From positions 1,550,001 through 1,614,000 of the forward strand of contig NZ_CP054706.1 in NCBI RefSeq assembly GCF_016495865.1: a stretch of DNA of 64,000 nucleotides. The letters are read 5' to 3'. The notes beneath the pieces are model-generated. The model searched no databases. It was not told where the DNA came from and saw nothing but the letters and a program-made list of their open reading frames with translations. The stretch comes from Salicibibacter cibi (GTDB lineage: Bacteria; Bacillota; Bacilli; Bacillales; Marinococcaceae). Numbering within the stretch: the stretch's first letter is position 1; every line of letters starts with the position of its first letter. A program made the position numbers and the translations under genes. Shown here piece after piece: positions 1 to 8,494 of this stretch.

Positions 1-1
1 C

Positions 2-688
2 GATGATTATCCCGAGGAGGCAGCATCTATTGAATCCGTTGGATCGGGAATGGAATTCGACGTGGAACGTGTCCTTGCCCTTGAGCCTGATCTTGTCTTG
101 GATCATGCATCAAGCGGTGATGCTGCGGACGAAGGGCTAGAACAGTTGGAGAACGCAGGAATCGATGTGTTGACGGTCGCCGATCCCCACTCGTTACAGG
201 AGGCTTATGGCGTTATTGAAGATGTGGGCACTGTCGTTAATCGTGAAGCGGAAGCCGAAGACATTATCCAAGGTATTGAAAGTGAAATCGAAGACATCCA
301 ACAGGTCACAAACGAAATCCCGGAAGAGGAGCAAAAGCGGGTATGGATCGAAGTATCCGAAGACCCGGATCTTTATACGACGGGGAGCGATACGTTTATG
401 GATGACATGTTGACAACCGTTGGCGCCAAAAATGCCGCAGAGGATAGCGAGGGATGGGTTGCGTATACGGAGGAAGACGCAGTTGCGTTGGATCCGGATG
501 TAATCATTACGACTTATGGAGACGAAGAAACGATTATGGAAAGAGAGGGCTGGCAAGAAGTGACTGCGATTCAGGACGAGGCTGTCCATAGATTGGACGA
601 GGATCTCTTATCCAGGCCCGGTCCGAGGCTCACAGAAGGACTTCGCACACTTGCCGAGCACATTTATGAAGACGAGTGGACAAACTGA
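2..688 (+). CDS. ABC transporter substrate-binding protein, BtuF/FecB-like (5' partial)
   Basis: This is the C-terminal 228 residues of a periplasmic-type binding lipoprotein; the reading frame is open to the left edge, so the signal peptide and N-terminus lie outside. The fragment opens with a Val-Gly-Ser stretch followed by a Leu-Glu-Pro-Asp-Leu-Val segment typical of the class III (helical backbone) binding fold, and ends with a Arg-Pro-Gly-Pro-Arg motif usual near the end of BtuF/FecB proteins. It overlaps the permease gene, which supports one operon delivering a corrinoid or iron-siderophore to the membrane. The cobalamin assignment is by family resemblance; the ligand cannot be read from the sequence. 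It is rich in Asp and Glu, as expected for an exported protein of a halophile. Confidence 0.85.
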   Translation, partial: DDYPEEAASIESVGSGMEFDVERVLALEPDLVLDHASSGDAADEGLEQLENAGIDVLTVADPHSLQEAYGVIEDVGTVVNREAEAEDIIQGIESEIEDIQQVTNEIPEEEQKRVWIEVSEDPDLYTTGSDTFMDDMLTTVGAKNAAEDSEGWVAYTEEDAVALDPDVIITTYGDEETIMEREGWQEVTAIQDEAVHRLDEDLLSRPGPRLTEGLRTLAEHIYEDEWTN

Positions 689-1790
689 TCGCAAGCAAGC
701 CCCACGCATGCTGTATGCCGTGGCAATTCTCTTCCCGGCAGTTATGATTGTTCTCGGCATATCGGCCGGAAGTCAGTCCATCGCCCCGCAGGAAGTGCTC
801 ATGATTTTGGGTGCTTCTTTGTTCGGAACGGAATCGGCAGCCGTTGATGCAATCGAATCGCAAATTGTGATGGATATTCGGCTACCGCGAACGCTCCTCG
901 CCTTTCTCGTTGGAGCAGCTTTGTCTGTTGCAGGTGCGGCATTTCAAGGGTTTTTGCGCAATCCCCTTGCCGACCCGTACACACTCGGCGTCTCTTCAGG
1001 GGCTGCTCTCGGAGCAGTCCTCGTCATTTTTTTTCAACTGACGATTCCGTTTCTAGGGAATTTCACCTTACCTGTGGTGAGCATCGGCAGCGCGCTCGTG
1101 ACGCTTTTGATTTTGTTGGCTTTTGCGAGGACCATGCGCCGTTCATTATCGGCGGAGACAATTATTTTAATCGGCATTATTATTAGCGCCTTCTTTGGCG
1201 CATTTTTGTCGTTATTGATCGCGCTTGCCGGCGAAGAATTGAGACAAGCCGTGCAGTGGTTGCTGGGTAGCGTCGGTATGCGCGGATGGAGTTATGTGCA
1301 TTTAATGGTCCCTTTTTTCCTTATCGGTGCATTGGTGTTGATAGGACATCTAAAGGAGTTGAATGCTTTTTCGTTCGGCTTGGATTTTGCGCGCAATGTC
1401 GGTGTCAGTGTGAAAAGAAGCGGGCTTTTGATATTGACGGGCGCTGCCGTTTTAACGGGCGCAGCGGTTTCCGTTGCAGGGACGATCGGTTTCGTGGGAC
1501 TTGTTGTCCCTCATTTTGTACGGATATTAACGGGCCCTGATCATCGTCATCTTTTGCCGGTGTCGATGTTCATCGGCGGAGGTTTTTTGATCGCGGCGGA
1601 TATCATCGCTCGTCTTGCGCTTGCACCCATGGAGTTGCCCATTGGGGTCATAACTGCACTCGTTGGCGCTCCGATTTTTGCTTATTTACTCATCAGGCAA
1701 CAACGTGTACAGGGGGATAACGGTGTTAAGGGCAGAAAGGATTACGGGCGGTTACGGTGGGCGGGCTGTCGTTCAAGATGTTTCGTTTAG
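666..1790 (+). CDS. ABC transporter permease, BtuC/FecCD family
   Basis: An inner-membrane permease of the FecCD/BtuC type with about ten hydrophobic segments and the family pattern RLPRTLLAFLVGAALSVAG followed by a NPLADPYTLG motif; the C-terminal half carries GTIGFVGLVVPH, the region that meets the ATPase. The start is taken at the ATG at 666, which overlaps the binding-protein gene by 23 bases; no strong ribosome site is visible, and the ATG at 708 is an alternative. The frame runs about 30 residues beyond the usual family end (after RQQR) and overlaps the ATPase gene by 68 bases, which is more than normal in such operons and gives a basic, cysteine-containing tail. It probably works with its two neighbours in corrinoid or siderophore uptake. 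Confidence 0.88.
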   Translation: MKTSGQTDRKQAPRMLYAVAILFPAVMIVLGISAGSQSIAPQEVLMILGASLFGTESAAVDAIESQIVMDIRLPRTLLAFLVGAALSVAGAAFQGFLRNPLADPYTLGVSSGAALGAVLVIFFQLTIPFLGNFTLPVVSIGSALVTLLILLAFARTMRRSLSAETIILIGIIISAFFGAFLSLLIALAGEELRQAVQWLLGSVGMRGWSYVHLMVPFFLIGALVLIGHLKELNAFSFGLDFARNVGVSVKRSGLLILTGAAVLTGAAVSVAGTIGFVGLVVPHFVRILTGPDHRHLLPVSMFIGGGFLIAADIIARLALAPMELPIGVITALVGAPIFAYLLIRQQRVQGDNGVKGRKDYGRLRWAGCRSRCFV

Positions 1791-3024
1791 GATTGGCGAA
1801 GGAGAGATGCTCGGGATCATTGGCCCGAACGGGAGCGGGAAATCAACATTGCTGCAGCTTTGTATCGGCGCCTTGCCGTTAATGGACGGCGAGGTTTGGC
1901 TTAGCGGACATCGGTTACATACATACAAAGATAAGGAACGGGCGCGGTTGTTAGCTGTCGTGACCCAACAGGCATCTGTTTATTTTTCTTATACGGTACG
2001 AGAATTCGTGGCTTTAGGCCGTTATCCTCACAGACGGCGGTGGTTATCCGTTTTTAACGAAGCAGATGAAGAAGCGATTGCACAAGCGATGGCGGAGATG
2101 GATGTCGATCGTTACCGGGATCAATCGCTACAAACGTTGAGCGGCGGAGAACGACAACGTGTTTACCTTGCCCGGGCACTTGCCCAGCGTCCGGCAGTCA
2201 TTTTATTGGATGAGCCGACGAATCATTTGGATATTGCTTATCAGATGAATTTTTTGGACGCATTAAAACAATGGAACGATGCCAAAGGCAGAGCTGTTGG
2301 TATCATCTTTCATGATCTCAATTTGGCGTCGCTCTATTGTGACCGGGTTCTTCTTTTGGGGGAAGGGGAGCGCAAAGCCTACGGAGAATCGGAGCAGGTG
2401 CTTACGGAAGAACAAATTCAAACACATTACGGAGCTCGCGTAAGCGCCGTCCAACATCCGGTTATGCCAAAACAACAACTGTTGCACTCCCCCGGTATTC
2501 AGACGGAAAAACAGTCCGGAGGAAACCCTCAAGTTAGGGTTGAGGAACAAGCAGCCGTCATCGAACTCCCTGTACCGTTTAACGTATTTTCCGGCCAAAC
2601 ATTCACGCATACATGGAAAAAGCAAATAAACGTCTGCCTCCCCGGGAAAGTGTTTGACACAAAGGTTTCCGGCCCTTTGATCATTGACCGGCATTTTGAT
2701 TGGCATCCGGGAGCGGGAATTCGATTAAAATGCATCGAAGACGTTAACGGAGAGAAGATCATAATGGGAGCGGCGTTACATGCGAATCAAAAAGCTGATA
2801 TTATCGTTCTTCTGTTATCAAAGGTACGGGATGATGCTTTGATGGCTTTGCTCATGGAGCTCACAAAACAATTGGCGGTTTTTTTACACCCGGATCTCGA
2901 ACTGGGCACCATTACGATTGGCAGTAATCCGCAAGGAGAGAGAGGTAAAACGCAAGGTGCTCGCCAAACCGTTAGTGCTGAATTACAAAAGCTCTTACAG
3001 CAGATTCGAACGGTTAGCCCGTAA
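1723..3024 (+). CDS. ABC transporter ATP-binding protein, BtuD/FecE-like, with C-terminal extension
   Basis: Start is the GTG at 1723, preceded by AGGGGG at 1711-1715. Residues 1-250 are a complete ATPase of the iron/B12 type: Walker A GPNGSGKST near residue 35, signature LSGGERQR near 139, Walker B VILLDEP near 159 and a switch histidine in HDLN. Family members usually stop near residue 260; this one continues to 433. The extra 170 residues contain a variable linker and a compact part (about 280-433) that I do not recognise; it has no clear membrane segment. Some Bacillus B12 transporters carry a fused adenosylcobinamide amidohydrolase (CbiZ), but I cannot confirm CbiZ motifs here. It closes the uptake operon. 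Confidence 0.85.
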   Translation: MLRAERITGGYGGRAVVQDVSFRIGEGEMLGIIGPNGSGKSTLLQLCIGALPLMDGEVWLSGHRLHTYKDKERARLLAVVTQQASVYFSYTVREFVALGRYPHRRRWLSVFNEADEEAIAQAMAEMDVDRYRDQSLQTLSGGERQRVYLARALAQRPAVILLDEPTNHLDIAYQMNFLDALKQWNDAKGRAVGIIFHDLNLASLYCDRVLLLGEGERKAYGESEQVLTEEQIQTHYGARVSAVQHPVMPKQQLLHSPGIQTEKQSGGNPQVRVEEQAAVIELPVPFNVFSGQTFTHTWKKQINVCLPGKVFDTKVSGPLIIDRHFDWHPGAGIRLKCIEDVNGEKIIMGAALHANQKADIIVLLLSKVRDDALMALLMELTKQLAVFLHPDLELGTITIGSNPQGERGKTQGARQTVSAELQKLLQQIRTVSP

Positions 3025-3117
3025 AGAAGAAGCCCTGTTAAGTGGTTGCCGTTCTAGATGTTTGTTTTGTCGCATAGGTTCAAAATGGTGGGGAAGGAAA
3101 GGGAGGGTACTTGCTGA

Positions 3118-3294
3118 ATGATGATTGATTATGCGAAACGAATCGCTGTTGTCTTCCTATTTTCATTCGTATTATTTTTAATCATGAATGGATTAACCAT
3201 TGCCATTTCAGGCCTGGAGGCCAATGAAGCGGATCTGCGACCGGCCATGGATGATGCGCTAGCGTTTATGGTGAGCAATGCTTACAGGGTTTGA
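3118..3294 (+). CDS. small single-pass membrane protein, unknown function
   Basis: A 58-residue ORF with a good ribosome site (AAAGGGAGGG at 3098-3107) and an ATG at 3118 (or 3121). A hydrophobic segment at residues 8-31 (IAVVFLFSFVLFLIMNGL) is followed by a short acidic, probably external tail. It lies 93 bases after the ABC ATPase gene and just before a strong terminator, so it may be the last gene of that operon. I do not recognise the family. The codon pattern, the clean ribosome site and the hydrophobic profile argue for a real gene. Confidence 0.6.
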   Translation: MMIDYAKRIAVVFLFSFVLFLIMNGLTIAISGLEANEADLRPAMDDALAFMVSNAYRV

Positions 3295-3347
3295 AAAAAA
3301 ATGAAGGGGAAAAAGTCCGTAAGGACATTTTCATACGGTTAAGGCCA

Positions 3348-3382
3348 AAAAAGTTGCCGCCTTTAATCGGCGGCAACTTTTT
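3348..3382. terminator. bidirectional Rho-independent terminator between the small ORF and serA
   Basis: Perfect stem GTTGCCGCC / GGCGGCAAC with a seven-base loop, flanked by A-run and T-run on both sides, so it can end transcripts from both converging genes. Confidence 0.9.
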
Positions 3383-3410
3383 CTAACGCTATCCGAAAGG
3401 ATAAATTGTT

Positions 3411-5012
3411 CTAATGGAATTCAATCGGATCGGCAGCGTGGATTTCTTCAACGGCAGTGAGGTCATTGATAACCGCATCGGAAACTTCCTTGTCTACGGC
3501 CAACATCATGATGGCCTCCCCGCCTTCTTCTTTTCTTCCTACTTGCATTGTTGCGATGTTCACATCGTGCCGGCCGAGCAATTGCCCCATTTTGCCAATG
3601 ACACCGGGCTGATCGCTGTGGCGAATATAGATCAAATGGCCGTTTGGAATCAAGTCTATGTTAAACTCGTTGATTTTTGTGATGCGAGGACCGTAGGCAT
3701 CGATATACGTACCTTGTACGATGAAATCACCGTTAGTTCCGCTTACATGGGCCTCGACGAGATTCGCATACCCATAAGATTCGGAGGTATGGGCTTGTCG
3801 ATAAGTAATGCCCCGTTCTTCTGCTATCACACCGGCATTGACGACGTTGACCGGGGCATCGATGCGCGGAGACAGAAATCCGGCCATGAAGCTGCGCGAC
3901 AGCACGGATGTCTCCTCATGGGCGATCGTTCCGCTAAAGGAAACATCAATATGCTGTACTGCTGATTTGACACATTGACTGACAAAGTGCCCCATTGTAT
4001 TTGTCAACTCATAATACGGACGTATTTTTTCATATAATTCTTCCGATATCGCCGGCAAATTAATGGAATGGGCCGCAGGTGCGCCGTTTAACACTTGGAT
4101 CACTTCCTCGGCAACCTGAATGGCTACACTTTCTTGCGCTTCCACTGTAGATGCGGCGATATGCGGGGTGGCGACTACTTGCGGCATGTCGATCAGGCCG
4201 TAATTGTCTGCAGGTTCATGTTCGAAAACATCGAGTGCGGCACCGGCAACGTGGCCGCTATCCAGTGCTTCTTTCAAAGCCGCTTCATTAATGATTCCAC
4301 CGCGCGCGCAATTTAATATGAAGACACCGGGCTTGGTTTTTGCAAAGTTCTCTTTTCCGAGAAGGTCCTCTGTTTCTTTGGTGAGTGGCGTGTGGACGGT
4401 AATGACGTCAGCGATCTGTAAAAGGTCTTCCAGTTCCAAAAGTTTAACGCCAATTTTTTGCGCGCGTTCTGCGGTTAAAAATGGATCAAAAACGACGGTG
4501 TTCATTTGGAATGCGGCGGCGCGCTTGGCAAGTTCAGTGCCGATGCGTCCCAACCCAATAATTCCCAAGGTCTTGCCGCGAAGCTCTGTGCCCTGAAAAG
4601 CTTTTCGGTTCCATTCATGGTTTTTGAGCGACGTATAGGCTTGTGGGATATTCCGAAACAAAGCCATCATCATCGCGAAGGTATGCTCGGTCGTTGAGAT
4701 CGTGTTCCCATCCGGGGCGTTAATTACAATGACGCCGTGTTTTGTGGCTGCGTGGAGATCGATATTATCAATCCCGACACCGGCTCTGGCCACGATCTTC
4801 AGTTCAGGCATTTGTTCAAGCAAAGCAGCATCCACTTGCGTGGCACTTCGGACGAGCAGGGCAGAAAAGCGTGAGAGATCATCGATCTCATCGGGCTTAC
4901 CTTGCACTACTTCAATTTTTTCGTTTTGTACCAATGGCAGCAAACCGTCTTCACTCATTGTGTCGGAAACGAGCACAGCGTAACTCGTCTCTACATCTGC
5001 TTGTACAATCAA
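3411..5012 (-). CDS. serA: D-3-phosphoglycerate dehydrogenase
   Basis: Oxidises 3-phosphoglycerate to 3-phosphohydroxypyruvate, the first step of serine synthesis. The 533-residue protein has the long Bacillus architecture: substrate and NAD domains (GLGRIG near residue 150; the Arg in NCARGG, the Glu in VFEHEP and the His in TPHIA form the catalytic set), an intervening ASB domain, and a C-terminal ACT domain (about 455-533) for serine feedback. Start choice: the TTG at 5021 sits directly against the GAGGAG ribosome site and is unlikely; the in-frame TTG at 5012 lies nine bases from it and is preferred. It is convergent with the small ORF upstream in coordinates and monocistronic. Confidence 0.95.
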   Translation of the reverse strand: MIVQADVETSYAVLVSDTMSEDGLLPLVQNEKIEVVQGKPDEIDDLSRFSALLVRSATQVDAALLEQMPELKIVARAGVGIDNIDLHAATKHGVIVINAPDGNTISTTEHTFAMMMALFRNIPQAYTSLKNHEWNRKAFQGTELRGKTLGIIGLGRIGTELAKRAAAFQMNTVVFDPFLTAERAQKIGVKLLELEDLLQIADVITVHTPLTKETEDLLGKENFAKTKPGVFILNCARGGIINEAALKEALDSGHVAGAALDVFEHEPADNYGLIDMPQVVATPHIAASTVEAQESVAIQVAEEVIQVLNGAPAAHSINLPAISEELYEKIRPYYELTNTMGHFVSQCVKSAVQHIDVSFSGTIAHEETSVLSRSFMAGFLSPRIDAPVNVVNAGVIAEERGITYRQAHTSESYGYANLVEAHVSGTNGDFIVQGTYIDAYGPRITKINEFNIDLIPNGHLIYIRHSDQPGVIGKMGQLLGRHDVNIATMQVGRKEEGGEAIMMLAVDKEVSDAVINDLTAVEEIHAADPIEFH

Positions 5013-5031
5013 TTTCTCCAACTCCTCTTTT

Positions 5032-5128
5032 TAGCAGGAAAGAAAGTTGATTTATACTTTCTTTCCTGCATAAGTGCAACGAAGGCTTTCGCCATTATAG
5101 GTTGGCGAAAGGCCAAGTTTTCTAAACG
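5032..5128 (+). repeat. family 1 two-hairpin repeat, copy 1 (hairpin-1 loop flipped)
   Basis: Hairpin 1 spans 5034-5069 (GCAGGAAAGAAAG paired with CTTTCTTTCCTGC); hairpin 2 spans about 5083-5114 around CTTTCGCCA / TGGCGAAAG; the unit ends in AAGTTTTCTAAA. Compared with other copies, the loop of hairpin 1 reads in the opposite direction (TTGATTTATA instead of TATAAATCAA). It lies between serA and fer. Confidence 0.85.
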
Positions 5129-5156
5129 CTCTGATGTATCAAAGCCTAGCGTATGT

Positions 5157-5183
5157 AAAAATCCCCCGAGCGTAGGGGGTTCC
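5157..5183 (-). terminator. terminator of fer
   Basis: On the minus strand, CCCCC, a short loop and GGGGG are followed by ATTTTT, directly after the fer stop codon. Confidence 0.75.
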
Positions 5184-5185
5184 CA

Positions 5186-5491
<306 letters not shown>

Positions 5492-5623
5492 CTATTATTG
5501 TATGACTTGAAAACGTTTATTGCAACCACAAGTGAATTATGAAAAGAAGATTGTCGTTTTCTGTTGTCAAAGTAGCATTGTTCAGTTAATGTACAATTAT
5601 AGAATACCAGGAGTGAGCGTTGC

Positions 5624-5890
5624 ATGATGACAGAAGAACAAAATCGAGATGAACATTATGCGAATCAACGCAGCAGGGAAGAGTCGGCGACGACGCCCCT
5701 GCCGTCAAGATTGGATACACACGGCACACGAAAGAAACGCAAAACACATGAAGATGAAACCGAATCAAATGAGGAAAACCTTGCCACGGCAAGGAACGAT
5801 TATCAAAAAAATCCAGTAATTGCCCGGGTACTCTTGTCCTTGTTCATCGTACTCGTGGTCGTTATTTTGTGGATGGCATTGTTTTCATAA
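5624..5890 (+). CDS. small membrane-anchored protein, possibly a shortened YpbE
   Basis: 88 residues: a charged, highly polar N-terminal part (1-64) with a basic patch RKKRK, then one C-terminal membrane segment (about 66-86). Ribosome site AGGAGTGA precedes the ATG. Position between fer and ypbF and the polar-then-membrane layout match the N-terminal third of YpbE, whose family normally continues outside the membrane into a linker and a LysM domain. That exported part is absent: the frame stops two residues after the membrane segment. Either a truncated ypbE or an unrelated tail-anchored protein; I favour truncation with limited certainty. Confidence 0.6.
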   Translation: MMTEEQNRDEHYANQRSREESATTPLPSRLDTHGTRKKRKTHEDETESNEENLATARNDYQKNPVIARVLLSLFIVLVVVILWMALFS

Positions 5891-5961
5891 AAGAGGTTGT
5901 TCGAAAAGTCCGTCATATCGGCGAAGGTTCGGGCGTATATTTCACCAACGGAGGTGTATGT

Positions 5962-6393
5962 ATGGCTGTTTACAAGGAAGCGTATATGACACCGATTGGA
6001 GAACGCCTGATTCGGGAACTAATTGAAAGAAAGAAAGAAGAAAAAAAGCGGGAACGATTGGTCACCGTCGCCGGTTGGATCACGACGGCAATGTTTGCTC
6101 TCCTGTTGTTTTTATTGTTTTCCATGGCTGAATCAAGCTTCGGGGCTTCAATGATGCAATTTTTTCTTTCTCCTTATGGATTCGTGCTTGTGGCAATATG
6201 CGCCGCGGCTTCCGCTTTTCTCATCATCGAAAAGAAAAAAAGCGACGAGGCGGAAAAAGAATACACCGAACTAAGAAATGAAGTCGTAGACCGATACGAA
6301 GAAATTTGGAATACGGAACAATTGCGCGAATATAGCTATCCATTGTTCGAATGGTTGGAGAGGGAACATGATGTAAATTTATACCATCGATAA
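5962..6393 (+). CDS. ypbF: YpbF family (DUF2663) membrane protein
   Basis: 143 residues with an N-terminal charged helix (ERKKEEKKRER), two membrane segments (about 36-55 and 66-85) and a C-terminal charged helical tail. The start is the ATG at 5962 with GGAGG seven bases upstream; an upstream in-frame extension overlapping the previous gene is rejected. The gene order fer, ypbE-like, ypbF matches B. subtilis. The family function is unknown. A terminator lies after the next repeat at 6502. Confidence 0.75.
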   Translation: MAVYKEAYMTPIGERLIRELIERKKEEKKRERLVTVAGWITTAMFALLLFLLFSMAESSFGASMMQFFLSPYGFVLVAICAAASAFLIIEKKKSDEAEKEYTELRNEVVDRYEEIWNTEQLREYSYPLFEWLEREHDVNLYHR

Positions 6394-6400
6394 GTGTGAT

Positions 6401-6496
6401 GTTAGAAAACTCGGCTTTTCGCCAAGCTTTTATGGCGAAAGCCTTCGCCCAACTTATGCAGGTAAGAAAGTTGATGTATACTTTCTTACCTGCCAA
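6401..6496 (-). repeat. family 1 two-hairpin repeat, copy 2
   Basis: Inverted copy: GTTAGAAAAC at the left end, hairpin 2 (CTTTTCGCCA / TGGCGAAAG), the spacer and hairpin 1 (GCAGGTAAGAAAGT / ACTTTCTTACCTGC). It starts eight bases after the ypbF stop codon. Confidence 0.85.
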
Positions 6497-6501
6497 GAAG
6501 G

Positions 6502-6546
6502 AAAGAATGGATGATACTCGCTTATAGGAGTCATCCATTCTTTTTT
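6502..6546 (+). terminator. terminator downstream of ypbF
   Basis: Stem AAAGAATGGATGA / TCATCCATTCTTT with a 16-base loop and a run of six T. The next gene converges on it from the other strand. Confidence 0.8.
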
Positions 6547-6548
6547 CC

Positions 6549-6758
6549 CTACCGGCCCCGGAATCCATTCAAGTATGAGCGGGAAGCCTCATGGGTTAAA
6601 GGATCTGCAATTATGAGACCGATAAAACAAAGAATGATGCCAAGGGTCATAAAAACAAAGGGCAGCACAAGCTTTTTTTTCAAATAGAGAAAAATGAGCA
6701 GCAAAAAAAAACCGGCTCCAAAACAGGCAGCACCTAAAATGAAAACGATATAATCCAT
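6549..6758 (-). CDS. small two-pass membrane protein
   Basis: 69 residues; the ATG at 6758 has GAGGTGG four bases upstream, so longer versions of the frame are rejected. Two hydrophobic segments (about 3-26 and 32-52) are joined by a KKK loop, suggesting an inside loop and both ends outside. I do not recognise the family. It is convergent with ypbF and divergent from the sirtuin gene. Confidence 0.6.
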   Translation of the reverse strand: MDYIVFILGAACFGAGFFLLLIFLYLKKKLVLPFVFMTLGIILCFIGLIIADPLTHEASRSYLNGFRGR

Positions 6759-6862
6759 ATTCCACCTCATTGACGTATTAATCATGTATACTATTATAAA
6801 TAAAATGAAATGAGGATGCCATGAATTTCATGGCAATTTGTCGAAAACGGAGGTATGTTGAA

Positions 6863-7549
6863 ATGGATGGACATCCGAAACGATTGGCAATTTTAACCGG
6901 TGCCGGAATGTCTACGGAAAGCGGCGTACCTGATTTTCGCTCACAAACAGGTTTGTGGGCCAAGCATGATCCGATGCAAACGGCGACTGTTCAAGCCCTT
7001 GAAGATCATTACGATCATTTTCATGCTTTTTACGGCAACCGGCTGGAACGTCTGCAGTCGATCGAACCGCACAGCGGCCATGCCACCATTACGGAATGGC
7101 AAAAGAAAGGAATTGTCTCTGTCATTGCTACCCAAAATGTTGACCGGTTACATCAAAAGAGCGGCAGCGAAAACGTTGCCGAACTGCACGGAAATCTGAG
7201 AGAATTTAGTTGCTACGATTGCAAGGAAGCTGCAAAACAGGAAGATTTTATCGCGAAAAAAACCTGCGATCGTTGTGGTGGAAAACTCCGTCCGAACATT
7301 GTATTATTCGGAGAGCAGTTACCGATGCAAGCTTGGGAATATGCGGCCCGGTGCATAAGGGAATCAGATGTATTGCTCGTTGTTGGGACAAGCCTGCAAG
7401 TAGCTCCCGTTAATCAATTGCCGGAGTTGGCACAGGGCGAAAGTATTTACATCAATGAAGAAATCGACACGCCCGTTCCGTTCACGCGAACGATCCAAGC
7501 AAAAGCAGGGGAAGGGTTGCAAAACTTATCCAAAGAATGGCAAATGTAA
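6863..7549 (+). CDS. cobB: NAD-dependent protein deacylase, Sir2 family
   Basis: Removes acyl groups from lysines using NAD. 228 residues with the complete family signature: GAGMSTESGVPDFR at residues 13-26, TQNVDRLHQKSG, the catalytic His in ELHGNL, and four zinc-binding cysteines in two pairs (CYDC and CDRC). The start at 6863 follows GGAGG by nine bases; the longer frame from 6821 is rejected. Its closest role in Bacillus (SrtN) is deacetylation of central metabolic enzymes. No operon partner is evident: a small ORF diverges upstream and a repeat and mecB follow. Confidence 0.92.
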   Translation: MDGHPKRLAILTGAGMSTESGVPDFRSQTGLWAKHDPMQTATVQALEDHYDHFHAFYGNRLERLQSIEPHSGHATITEWQKKGIVSVIATQNVDRLHQKSGSENVAELHGNLREFSCYDCKEAAKQEDFIAKKTCDRCGGKLRPNIVLFGEQLPMQAWEYAARCIRESDVLLVVGTSLQVAPVNQLPELAQGESIYINEEIDTPVPFTRTIQAKAGEGLQNLSKEWQM

Positions 7550-7584
7550 AGGGGAACTTCCGCTATACATATGAATGATTCTTT

Positions 7585-7682
7585 TGGCAGATAAGATAAG
7601 TATGAATCAACTTTCTTACCTGCATAAGTTGGGCTGAGGCTTTTCGCCATAAAAGCTTGGCAAAAAGCCAAGTTTTCTAACC
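7585..7682 (+). repeat. family 1 two-hairpin repeat, copy 3
   Basis: GGCAGATAAGATAAGTATGAATCAAC then CTTTCTTACCTGC form hairpin 1 (left arm partly degenerate); hairpin 2 is CTTTTCGCCAT / GCTTGGCAAAAAG; the copy ends in AAGTTTTCTAAC. Confidence 0.85.
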
Positions 7683-7784
7683 GAAAAGGGCAAGTGACTT
7701 GCGCTTTTAAAGAACGAGAATAAGACCTGTTGAATAACGTATAGAAAAGGCCGGGAAAGGCTGGGTCCAAAAGGAGGGGCGGTT

Positions 7785-8396
7785 ATGCGCCTGGAACGGA
7801 TCGCCGCTAATAAAATAAAAGTGTTTCTAACCTTTGATGATTTAAAAGAACGCGGGTTAACGAAAGATGATTTATGGATGGATCGCCCTCGCGTCCATCA
7901 ACTATTTCGTGATCTTGTGATGGAGGCTGATGCTTCACTCGGCTTTAAGGCCGACGGAACGCTGTCCGTCGAAGTGTTTGCTTTGCCGGCGCAAGGCATG
8001 GTCATTCATATTTCCAAGACGGAAAACGATCATGAAGATGATGATATGATTGAAATGGATATCACCGTAGATGAACGGCAGGATTTATTTTATAAATTTC
8101 ATGATCTAGAGGCAGTATTGCAACTCGTTGCTTTATTAACCCGAATTGGCGTTAAAAACGGTTCGTTCATGTCCATGGATGGGCAATATTATCTTTGCTT
8201 TCCGGTGAGCACGCGCTATTTTTTAGGATATGACCGTTTCGTCGCCCTCATCTCCGAGTTCGGGGAAGCTTGTCCTCATTCGCCCGTCGTCGTGAAAGAA
8301 CACGGGTCATTGCTTATTGAAAAAGAGGCGGTAGCTGTGTTGGCAAGTGCCTTTGGTTTCGGAACCGAATCTGTGGAAATCGAACCCGATTTTTAA
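7785..8396 (+). CDS. mecB: adaptor protein MecB/YpbH (MecA paralogue)
   Basis: 203-residue adaptor of the MecA/YpbH family, which brings substrates to the ClpC ATPase. The N-terminal substrate-binding part (1-65) begins MRLERIAANKIKVF, the central acidic linker includes EDDDMIEMD, and the C-terminal domain (about 110-200) is the ClpC-binding fold. Location directly before the glutamate dehydrogenase position identifies it as YpbH/MecB rather than MecA. Ribosome site AAAGGAGGGG precedes the ATG. Confidence 0.85.
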   Translation: MRLERIAANKIKVFLTFDDLKERGLTKDDLWMDRPRVHQLFRDLVMEADASLGFKADGTLSVEVFALPAQGMVIHISKTENDHEDDDMIEMDITVDERQDLFYKFHDLEAVLQLVALLTRIGVKNGSFMSMDGQYYLCFPVSTRYFLGYDRFVALISEFGEACPHSPVVVKEHGSLLIEKEAVAVLASAFGFGTESVEIEPDF

Positions 8397-8494
8397 TATA
8401 GTTAAGATGAACCATTACAAGCGAGCAAGTATTTATGAATTGTGATTGGGGATCAATCACTCCCAATCCAATGAACCGCACGGAGGTGACCCTG

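Noticed and set aside
2918..3121. 67-residue basic ORF overlapping the end of the ABC ATPase gene
   Set aside because: No ribosome site, and it overlaps a well-supported gene in another frame.
5157..5185. Possible IS200/IS605-like end hairpin (CCCCCGAGCGTAGGGGG)
   Set aside because: It is placed and oriented exactly as a terminator for fer, with a T-run on that strand.
5869..5961. Extended YpbF start
   Set aside because: It overlaps the previous gene out of frame; GGAGG supports the ATG at 5962.
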